Source of the DNA: Cheiracanthium punctorium
Taxonomy: Eukaryota; Arthropoda; Arachnida; Araneae; Cheiracanthiidae
Length of the DNA: 64,000 bases
Direction of reading: 5' to 3'
Assembly: GCA_038373885.1 (NCBI GenBank)
Contig: JAWZYV010018266.1
Location: forward strand, 1,231,001 to 1,295,000
Shown here: positions 48,609 to 58,218 of the stretch, piece after piece
Layout: every line of letters starts with the position of its first letter
Numbering within the stretch: position 1 is the stretch's first letter
Notes under the pieces: generated by a model
What the model was told of the DNA's origin: nothing
What the model saw: the letters and a program-made list of their open reading frames with translations, nothing else
The model's database searches: none
Program-made: the position numbers and the translations under genes

Positions 48609-49205
48609 CAGGGTGTCCCAAAAATGACTTGGACTTTTATTCATTGAATATAATTCGCAGACAAAAAATTCCCAATTAGTAAAACGTGTCAAATGCATTA
48701 ATGTGGTGACGTATAAAGTTTTAGCATTTTTTTATAAAAAGTTTCGGCGATGTCGAAATAAATATATACTGACTGAATTCATTTTTTACATTGGAAAAAA
48801 ATCATGCCAATAAATTGATTGCATTTCAGAATTCGTACACAAATCAAGAAAGAAAACAATGATTATGTATATACATAATAATTCAGCAATTATTAGTATT
48901 GTACAGCTTGTTATTGACTTTGTATAAACATATCTTAAGAGTCTATTTACGATGAAAAGCTGAAATTTTGTGCATCACCTAACTAATGTATGGTTAATAT
49001 ATAAATCCCATTTACTAGCTGGGTATTTTTTCAACTGCGGACATAAAAATTAAAATTTTGTACTTATGTAGAATTAATTTCCTGAAATTTTAATATATAA
49101 CGAAAATTTTTGTACGTTTTTGCGTAAATTTTTAAGTGTTTTAATAGTTTATAATCAAAATTTATAAGTTATAAAATTCTAAATCTGTGTTTTTGGGACA
49201 GCATG
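48609..49205 (+). mobile_element. CAGGGTGTCCC-ended element (about 597 bp)
   Basis: Left end TA|CAGGGTGTCCCAAAAATG; right end TTTTTGGGACAGCATG pairs with it imperfectly (TGTCCCAAAAA shared). The right half is related to 33480-33739 and shares a core with 31670-31765. No coding capacity. Confidence 0.5.
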
Positions 49206-49718
49206 ACGTAATACAGGAAAGCGATATCATGTTTACGAGAAGTGTGCAGTCTATAAATACGAGAGAGTGGGATAATGCGAAATTTATTTAATTAGCAATT
49301 CAAAATATGCTTTAAAAAGTTCCACCTCTGCTACGGATAGACTAATTGTCCGTTCACCAGTAAACATTCCAGAATTTTCAAATCTGAGCAATTGGAAAAT
49401 ATTTAAAATGATATGCATCTGAAATTGCTCTGATTTTACAAGGGATATGATGTGAGAAAAATCTTTCAAGAACTTTCTTACGGTTTCTCACCTAACAGAA
49501 TTCGATATATTTTGTTTCCTTTTTTACTCAATGTTTGTTTTAACTACCTTCGTGAGGGCACGACTCTTCTTGTGCAACATCACGGAAATCATGAATTGTT
49601 ATTAAAGGAATGCATTTTAAAATAATTATAAGAAATAAAACTTGATGCATCTGAAAATGGCTAAAAGAGAAAATTTTAGATTACAATACACAAGAGTTAC
49701 TGATTGTAAATTCATTAC
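49206..49718. other. AT-rich intron sequence, no gene recognised
   Basis: Nothing supported. Confidence 0.4.
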
Positions 49719-49802
49719 ATACCCTACTAGCAATTTTGCCCGGGCCATCATCGGCTGGCTACGTGGCCGGTGGTAGACCGAGCAAAATTGCTAGTAGGGT
49801 AT
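49719..49802. mobile_element. Tiny MITE/hairpin with perfect 21 bp arms
   Basis: Arms ATACCCTACTAGCAATTTTG(C) at 49719-49739 and the exact reverse complement at 49782-49802, with a GC-rich 42 bp centre. Its TACCCT.xTAGCA ends resemble the element at 58116-58218. Confidence 0.75.
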
Positions 49803-50013
49803 ACACGTATACACTTACTTTTCCAATAGACTTAGTTAAGATATTGACATAACTCTTTTTATATTAAAATGTAGGTGCATAATGTTTTAGCGATTGAAAA
49901 TAGGCATTCCTATTCTAACAAATCTAGTGTTTCGCGGTTGTCTTTTTATTTTCATTTTATTTAAATACAGTTTTCTTATTTGCTCCTTTGAGAATTGGTG
50001 TCTGTTCAAGATA

Positions 50014-50175
50014 CATAGCTGCCAACTCTTCCGGTTTTTCCGGAAGATTTTTCACCACTATCTTCAAACAGTTTTATTTTATAATAAAATTTTGGACTTA
50101 TTTTAAGCTTAAATTCGTAAGTAAAAATTAGTGGTGGAAAATCTTCCGGAAAAACCGGAAGAGTTGGCAGCTATG
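50014..50175. mobile_element. MITE with about 47 bp near-perfect arms (162 bp)
   Basis: CATAGCTGCCAACTCTTCCG then GTTTTTCCGGAAGATTTTTC at the left, with the reverse complement at the right ending GGCAGCTATG. AGATA occurs just outside both ends and may be a target duplication. Confidence 0.8.
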
Positions 50176-51054
50176 CAGATACCAAGCCAGAAAACCGAAT
50201 ATTTAATGCGCCGGTCTACCTCTGATGAAGTTCGGCTATACATTTATTTATCTATTTATTAGAGAAAAGGCTTCTGACTTGCGTAATTTGCCAAGCTATT
50301 GAATGACTGACTATGGGATTTTCAACATGGAAAGCTAAAGTTAGTGGACAGCCTGTAATATAGAGGAGTTCCGTTTATTGCACACTTATCTATGTGAGAA
50401 TGATTTGCCAAATTTATTTAAATATACCTTGAAGGGGGGAGTTTTGTACCATCTTTACTAAAGGATGGTACAAAAAGGTCACAATCAGAGTGACAAATAA
50501 CTCTTGAGACTCTCGGAAATTACATGTGTGGGAAACTGCCTTTAAGTGTAACATTGTATTCATATTCCCAATCCCTAAAAAGCTGCTGCATTAGGTCAAA
50601 TATAATAATTTTATATTGCAAGGTGAGAAAACCATTTATGTATTACTCTGTTATCGTTGAGAACACAAAAGGCTGGTGACCCAGTCCCTGTGGGGAATTA
50701 GAAGCCATCGGTGAATATTCGGAGTATTTGCAAGGGTGATGAGGTGTACTTGACGGATGCAAAAGACATTCTGTATATTTGTGCTGATTGTCTGGTGGAT
50801 GTAATGTAAAATTTTATATTTGAATCGGTGTATTTAATATGGATATTAGTGCAAAATTTGATGATTTTTACAATGTCATATGTAGAGGTCCAATGATAAA
50901 TCATCTAGACCCTTATAATAGGACCCTTTCCCGTTAGTTGGGTGTTTAGTTGCATAATTGTTCATCTTTAGTGTGCAATTTGAATGAAATAAGAAAGAAA
51001 AGTAATCCCCATACTTATCACTATGCATTCCAAGATGCATTCCACTATGCATTC
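50176..51054. other. Intron sequence, no gene recognised
   Basis: No supported coding or mobile feature; ATGCATTC is repeated three times at 51024-51055. Confidence 0.4.
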
Positions 51055-51087
51055 GCAGCTGGCTGTGCCGGGCACAGCCAGCTGCGT
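51055..51087. repeat. Perfect 16 bp inverted repeat with 1 bp spacer
   Basis: CGCAGCTGGCTGTGCC, one G, then the exact reverse complement. A GC-rich cruciform-type palindrome in AT-rich DNA. Confidence 0.9.
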
Positions 51088-51438
51088 CAAAAGAGGGTCT
51101 CTAGATCTGTGGCACGCGATGAACGTTTCGATCTCCCACCATCTTGCTGGTAGTTAAGTCGAGCGATGGAAACGGCTGCCCTTTTTTCAGCATTGGACAA
51201 TCTATCAGCTGTTCTCGCATTCTTCCATTTTTCAGCAGATGTCATTGCTGGTCAAAATAATCGTGACGAATTCTTTTACGGGAAATGATGTGCTAAAAAG
51301 TAAAGGATTCTCGTGGAGCTATGTCACCCGCAACTGTTTTTATAGAAATCAAATCTATTCTTCGTGACTGGCAACAGTCAAAACGTTAGAGTTTGGTGTT
51401 GCCAGAGCGGCAAAACTGCGCGTTAAAGGGTTAACAAT

Positions 51439-51863
51439 CCTCTGTAGCTGGCTTGCGGAGATTCAAGTCCCAATGCTTTGCTATGGAGAAAAGTGCCTTA
51501 ACGCCGAATCGTTTTTCTCAGAAAGTATTAGGTATTTTTAAATGAAATTTTCCTGTGTGAATCTTGAGAACTATTCGCAAGTATTGCCCGAATCAGATTT
51601 GAGTTAATTTAGCCAAATGAGATTTTATTGCAGTCTGAAAAGTAACATAAATTATAGACTGCAATAAAATCTCTTTCAGATAAACTAACTCTCTTTCAGA
51701 TAAATCTGATTCACGCAATCCTTGCGAATAGTCCTCAAGATTCACACAGGAAAATTTCATTCAAAAATACCTAACACTTTCTGAAAAAAATGATTAGGCG
51801 TTTAGGCACTTTTCTCCATAGCAAAGCATTGGGACTTGAATCTCCGCAAGCTGACTACAGAGG
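51439..51863. mobile_element. Foldback MITE with about 200 bp arms (425 bp)
   Basis: The left arm starts CCTCTGTAGCTGGCTTGCGG; the right arm ends CCGCAAGCTGACTACAGAGG. The arms pair through AAGTCCCAATGCTTTGCTAT and GTGTGAATCTTGAG to a short centre near 51640. TTAAC lies close to the left end, but the target site is uncertain. Confidence 0.85.
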
Positions 51864-51971
51864 CCTTTTAATATATCACTGTAATGACTTTTCACCTTGC
51901 AATGTCGTCTGAGATTGTTTGATCGCAGTTTGCAATCAGACTCTAATCTGAGTCAGATGAACATCTTATAA

Positions 51972-51984
51972 ACACACATACACA

Positions 51985-52021
<37 letters not shown>
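51972..52021. repeat. (CA)n microsatellite
   Basis: About 25 CA units with few interruptions. Confidence 0.95.
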
Positions 52022-52024
<3 letters not shown>

Positions 52025-53280
52025 AGTATACATAGATGAAATTGATAATCCACGAGTCATTGCATAACTTATTGTTTACAGAGTATTCAGAAAAAACTGT
52101 TAAAAAAATAAGCTTTATGGAATTTCATGAAATTAAATTTCCGATAAAAATGTTTGAGCTACTGTTTTTTGTTTCTTTCAGGGCTCTCCATTTTTTGTGT
52201 TTGCATAAGAAATGACGAATGAAATCACCCTAAGGGAGAGATAAAATCAACATTGTCTATTTTTTTACCATGGAACAAAATATTTTAAACAATTTTATTT
52301 TTTATGGCATGTTATTGAAATAGTTACTGCTAACTATTTTTTGTGAAATTATTTTAGAGGCGAATAAAATTAAATGTAATTTTACTTAAAATTATTTAAC
52401 TGTTTTATCTTAGTTAAAAATCACATTTAAGTTCCTATTCCTTGTTTTTCGTTTCATCGAAAAAGAATTTTCCTTTATTTCTTTTGCTTTGTTTTTTTCG
52501 TCCTCAAATTTTTCAGAATCGAACATAAATATCTACCTGAAGGAATAGTCAAGGAAAGATAAAGGAACTAAAATTATAGTAAACCTGATTTATGCTCAAT
52601 CTATTAAAAAAAAGTTCATGTATGTTTTTTTATACTATTTATTCATAAAGTGTCTTTATCTTGCATACTTTTAAATGACTGATGTGTTTAAACTTAATTT
52701 TATTTTTTTTTTCAAAATGGAAATGAATTTTACTGTGTCGTTAAATATTGGGACGAATTCCCGCATATTTACTATATGATAAAAACTAGAGAGTAAATTG
52801 AAGTAATAGACATAAAAACTGTGTATGAGCTTCTGCTGACGAAACAATTTTTCGAAACAGTCGAAAAATTCGAAACAATTTTTTGCACGAAGCACGTGTC
52901 CAAATTCACAAATACCTTTTATGTATGTTAATTATTTTATATATAAAATTTTATTTATTTATTTATTTGTCTTTTAAAGACCGGGTTCCCTTGAGTATTT
53001 TTCTTAGTTGTTAAATAATAAACTATATCGGCTCTGAAATCACAAAGAAAAAAATCACTAATTATTTTTGAGCGAATTTTGTATGTAATTTGGAGCAAAA
53101 CGCTCGTCTGTAATAATAGATATATACATATAAAACCACATTTTACATTAGTTCAATATATTGCATTAACGTATTTATATCCTGATTTATTCATCTACTT
53201 TTTATGAAACAGCGTACGTAGTAAAGCATTTCTTGTCATGCAAATGTCTCAAAGCATTATCTTTTATAATTTGAAATTTT
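52022..53280. other. AT-rich intron end, no gene
   Basis: Only short open frames and a (TTTA)n patch near 52950. Confidence 0.4.
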
Positions 53281-53340
53281 GTGTCATAAATATTGCATTT
53301 AATGTACATTGTGTCATAAATATTGCATTTAATGCACAAT
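53281..53340. repeat. 30 bp tandem duplication 50 bp before the exon
   Basis: Two copies (53281-53310, 53311-53340) beginning GTGTCATAAATATTGCATTT, differing at two or three bases. They lie directly upstream of the splice acceptor. Confidence 0.9.
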
Positions 53341-53389
53341 ATACTATATTACAATTAATTTTGGAGTAAAATTACTTTTATTTTGATAG

Positions 53390-53597
53390 GTTGCTTGGAT
53401 AAAACTGGATACACAGACTTTACTCAGCTACGACGTTCACGTAATTAGTCGTGACAGAAGACTCAAAATTACGAACAGCAACAAAAGGCAATGGTTTCTA
53501 CATATCAAAGATGTAAGTGTATTAGATAGGGGATACTATATGTGTCAAATTAACACAGAGCCAATGATTAGTCAAGCCGGATATCTTGATGTATTAG
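53390..53597 (+). CDS. DIP/lachesin-like Ig receptor, exon encoding the second half of Ig domain 1
   Basis: The exon begins after TTTTGATAG in phase 0 and ends at the donor G|GTAAGC in phase 1 (69 codons plus one base). It encodes VAWIKLDTQTLLSYDVHVIS, then NKRQWFLHIKDV, LDRGYYMCQINTEPMISQ and GYLDVL. It has the Ig core tryptophan (VAWIK), the D.G.Y.C motif with the second disulfide cysteine (61 positions after the first), and the W.LHIKDV and CQINTEPM..Q.GYL.V signatures of DIP/lachesin first Ig domains. With the exon ending at 15499 it completes one Ig domain, where Dpr binding takes place in DIP proteins. The next Ig exon was not recognised in the remaining 10.4 kb, so another long intron is likely. 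Confidence 0.92.
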
Positions 53598-56500
53598 GTA
53601 AGCAAAGTGTATTGTTTTATGCTAATATGTCGTTACGTTTTATGTTATTGTAATATGCAGTAGAAAATTGTCAATTATATACGAGCTTTTCAATAGCTAT
53701 AATAAATAGTTCATGGATGGATGAATCGCTAATCACTAAATTACTATAGTAATCGTGGATAACTACTATAATAATATGCAGTGTTAATGGGAGTTCTGAG
53801 TTTATCATTTGTACCGTGCTGTGTTAGTTTTTGTGAAACTTTTCGATATTTTATTTTATTAAAAATAAAACTTTGTGATAAAAGCTCATAACTTTTACTC
53901 ATGTTCCCGAGTAATACTACTAGAAAGCAAAAAGTTACCGCCATTAGTAATAAAAAAATAAAAAACATTTTGATAAAAAAAGTAAAAAAAACAAAAACAA
54001 AAACATTTATACCAAACCACGGACTTGTAACTTTGAGCAGATATGAAAAGCAAAATGGAGAAGGTTGCAGGCAACTTTAAAATACTAATTACCCAACTGT
54101 ACTACATAGGAATTTTGGACAATTCTAAAACTCAGAAATCTTTCTCAATAGAGTACTACTTAAGGAAATTAAGTGGCATTTACTTTCCAGGAGTTTAAAA
54201 TGCCACATTAAATGTCAAGTTATATTAATAATCTCAATCACGAGTAAAATAATTACGTAACTATTTCTATTTCAGTTCCCTTTTTTAGAATACCTTTTGG
54301 ACAATATCAAACTTTAACCATTTTCGTCAGAGCCAAATAAATAAAAGTTAAGCATTTCAATGACTTTTGCATTAAATATTCACTAAGGACGTAGAATGCG
54401 GATATTAGATTTCCTTAGCAATTCACTTTTAAATTGTGAGATTACAACTGTCCCGTGCACGAACACAGACTACATCACAGCAACTACTTTTGTGAGAGAT
54501 AAACAAACGTCTCCTTATGTCACAAATAAACAGAATAGATCTTGGGTGCTTGAATGCATTTTTAGAAAAATTAACTTCTACACGTAAGCTAAACACATAC
54601 AAAGCGTGAAAGTATACTTTATAAAGGGTTATAATAAAGAATAGTTATATGCATTCGTTCCATTTTATTTGATGCAGTAGTAAAATATTAAATAACTAAA
54701 TAAGAGGATTTTTGGACGCATAATTTTGGATATTAGCATAACTGAATTTGCAAGCGATTTAGTACATTAGCGTTTTTCAAAATTGTGATTCCTGCAATAT
54801 TTTAAGTTTATATGACTCGCATTTTGAGAGGAATTGTTGGAAAATTGAAATTATTAAGAATAAGAAATAATTTCTACTTGTGCAAGGCCCTGAAAATTAT
54901 AAATTAAACTGTATATGAAATGAATAATATTGAGTAATGTTAGTTTACCGAAATTTAACTATAGAAAGTTCTTAAATAATTTCCAGAGTACAATTTGAAT
55001 ATTTATATTGTCATTTAAATTTCAATTGTAAATGCTGGATTTCATGAAATGTGAATTTCCCCAGAGGACTAGACATAATAAACCTCTGTCAAAATATTCA
55101 AAATTTTAGCATAAATGATCTTAGCTTCATCATAATCCCCATAACTGTTTAAAATGCTCAGATTCTCTGTGGATATATAATATGTCATCTAGTTGAGTAA
55201 ACATTAACCGAATTGTTTGGACTAATTGTCGAGGGGATCGGTGCGGCGATAAAATAATATTTACTGTTGGTGATTGAAAGTATTTTAATAATGTAAAAGT
55301 CGAATGAAAAATGCTTCTCGCTTCACTTAGTGTGGATTCGTTATTATTTCGATGTTCAAATCTAATTCTTTTGGTGAACAAAATCATATTTCGATTTTCA
55401 GGCTGTTATTACATAGGTTGTATCCGAAAAAAATGTACAATTTTATAGATATTTTGGCTTTCCCCCCGATGTGATATTAAAATCCTTCATATACAAAATG
55501 GAACATAATGTACCATATTGTTTTTTTTTCGTATTTTACAATATTCCAAATAGGTGCATTTCGTACATGGCTAATAATTCACCAATGGCCTATTTCCTCC
55601 TGTATTCGAACAGTCTCTAACGACAACAAAGGCATGTGTGATCTGGGCCTCCTACTTTATCATATGGTGGAACAAAGAACCTATTTTTCACAATGTCGCA
55701 TGATGTCAAGCCTGGTGACTTCAGAGGTCAACTCAACAAAGTTTTTTAACCAGAATAAAATAAGACTTACATAATGCTGGGAAGATGTACGACTGGATGA
55801 TAAAATCACTCAAAATAACTGGTATTTAAAACATAAAATAATAAAAAAAGTTTGCAAAATAATACCATAAAGTCTACTTCAACGGCCAGACAGTTATTTC
55901 GAGCAAAAATTTGTTTGCCCTTCTTCAGTGGCAAACACAAGTTTTACAAAGTTTTTATTATTTTATGTACAACTGGATGCTTTATCACGTCATTGTGGAC
56001 ATAAATGGAACTCCATTCTGTTGAAAAGCTCAGCTAATGGAGACCTTTTCATGTTCTGGCATCAAATCAGAAGCATGTCAAGTACGTGTGCCCTGTTACT
56101 TTCAAGCTTGGGTAATTCATAACGGGCTGGATGATTCGCTGATGGTCTTATTTACACATATTGAAACGTTATTCTTAATGAATTTGGATCTAACCTGAAA
56201 ATTCTGCATGAGAGTATTTATTTTACTCTTAAAACTTGGAGTACGCACAAGCAACCAGTGTACTTTGAGCTTTTCTCAAGGCACTGTAAGCCAAGAAAAA
56301 AAAAATGATTTTTTTTTAAATGTATAAGCACAGGTAAATGCAACTCAAACTTTTTGCTCGTACGAAACTTAATTTTTCTGACAAAAATGCTGTAAAGAAA
56401 CCCACTGAAATAGCTTAACACGACAAAGAGAGGCTAAACATTTAAAATAAGTGGTTAAATGTTTCGCCAAAGGATACTTCTGAATTAAATGCAACCTATA

Positions 56501-57398
56501 TATGGAGATAAACTTCTAAATATTTGATCTGATCTATTGAAACAAATAGTAGGGTTTCTCGTTTATGCATGCAAAACTTGAATATAATTTAGCACAATTT
56601 CAAGACCAATACGGAACGAGATTTGTCAGCATTTCGTGACTCTACTACAGGACTCTACTACACAGCAAATAGAACTAATTTAGTTGGCATTTTCCCCTTT
56701 CTTCTTGCAGTTGTCATAACAGTGCCCACAACTAGTTAATGTATGACATGTAAGTGAAGTGACCTCGCTGCGTGTTCGGTACCACTCTTGGTTTTCGACG
56801 AAACAATAAATCACGTCGCTATCAAGTCATGATTTGACGACCGATTTATATGATTCTAAATGAACCAAAAAGAGAAACTTTTCGCGATTTTTAAATGCGA
56901 CTCGATTGTTACACATTTCAACGACATATTTCGATAATAATAACGAGAAAATCGATAAGTGAAATATCGATATAGAAAAAAAAAATTGATATTTCGTATA
57001 AATGATGTTGCAAAGAATATTGAATGTTATGAATTTGAAACGTGAGTTTTTATTTAATTTTTCACAACTGAAATAAATGTTTAAATAATCATTTGCTAAT
57101 CGAAGAAATTTGCACTGATACAAAACATGTTAAAAACACCGAAAACTTAATTTATATGTTTACTAAAATATTTTCTTCGTTTATAAAGAATGCTGATAAA
57201 ATTCCAACACTCAAAACCCAGATTATTGGATATTTGAATTTTAACGTTGACTTTACTCTTTAAGTTGCCTGTTTTACGTACCCTAGTGCAAGGTGGCTTG
57301 GACTCTCGCCTCTTGAACCGCAGATTCCAGAGTCCGTATTCGTAAATTCCTGATGTTTTAAAATGGATCGGAACATTAGGCAAAGTTAACTTCTTTAA
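53598..57398. other. Downstream intron of the Ig gene, no further exon proven
   Basis: AT-rich. It has a good splice acceptor/donor pair around a 39 bp segment at 56711-56749. The sequence near 55890-55940 (GAAGAAGGGCAAACAAATTT on the minus strand) has the look of a repeat terminus but was not classified. Confidence 0.4.
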
Positions 57399-57909
57399 CC
57401 CTATCGTCACCGATTTATGAAAAATCAAAGAAATAAAAATCTGTCTAGCATTTAATGCATCCGAAATTCTATTATAAATCATGCAAAAATATTTTTTTTC
57501 TAATGTCCATTAATATTAGATTTTTCTAATATTAATTTGTGCATTTTCGAAGCATTTTGTTATGATAAAATTAATTTAAAAGGATGCACAAATTAGGTAA
57601 AGGTTGAGGAATAAGAAAAAAACTATACTTACCTTAAAAAGAAAAAAACGGTAAAAAAAGCAGCGTAAATATTTTCTTAATTTTTCTTCTGAAACAATGA
57701 AGCGAAAACTGTAGAAAATGATCTAAATTGACTAGTACTGCAATCTAGGCACTATTTATGCATCTAGTTAAGAGCCTCGTATACTTTCTACATGAATTAA
57801 TAATATTGATATCGCTGAAAGAAAAAAAAAATACTATTTCAATTGTTTTCTCTCTAAATATTGCTATTTGAAGTAGAAGCATCTTATGATGTTCAGGGTG
57901 ACGAGAGGG
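57399..57909. mobile_element. piggyBac-like MITE, 511 bp
   Basis: TTAA|CCCTATCGTCACCG at the left and GGGTGACGAGAGGG|TTAA at the right: 13 bp termini with one mismatch, TTAA on both sides. No coding capacity. Its ends share the CCCT.TCG start with the element at 32062. Confidence 0.7.
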
Positions 57910-58115
57910 TTAAAAGTTTGTATTTCTCCGATGTTATCCACTAGGACCCTCATAATAAAATTGCAATCCATCCGAAATTTGACCTATGTTTTATGCTAGA
58001 TTTTGCTTGAAGGAGGAAAAATAAACAATTTAAAATAAATTGATAACAAAAGAATTATATTAAATCCAGGGAATGGTGGCACAAAATGATTCTAACGGGC
58101 CCACGCGTGTTTTCT

Positions 58116-58218
58116 TACCCTGGTAGCACAACTAGTTCAAATTACGTTGGAAACACGTTTTATGACGTTAAAAAAAGTGTTTTAAACTTTCTTTTGGACT
58201 AACTGTGCTACTAGGGTA
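58116..58218. mobile_element. Small MITE with TACCCT ends (103 bp)
   Basis: TACCCTGGTAGCACAACTAG at the left and CTAACTGTGCTACTAGGGTA at the right pair with a few mismatches; the similarity extends inward. Confidence 0.7.

Larger units (their letters stand above)
15500..53389 (+). other. 37.9 kb intron inside the Ig domain, filled with transposons
   Basis: Bounded by donor AAG|GTAATG and acceptor TTTTGATAG|GTTGCT, phase 0 on both sides. The intron interrupts the Ig fold between strand B and the conserved core tryptophan (YK|VAWIK). Nearly all transposable elements listed for 17.7-52 kb lie within it, on both strands. Confidence 0.8.

Noticed and set aside
55130..55774. Open frames of 85-88 residues on both strands as possible exons
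   Set aside because: No domain, and no phase-matched splice sites continuing the Ig gene.
57285..57330. tRNA-like sequence (CTCGCCTCTTGAACCGCAGATTC)
   Set aside because: No matching box A/box B spacing or cloverleaf arms could be drawn.
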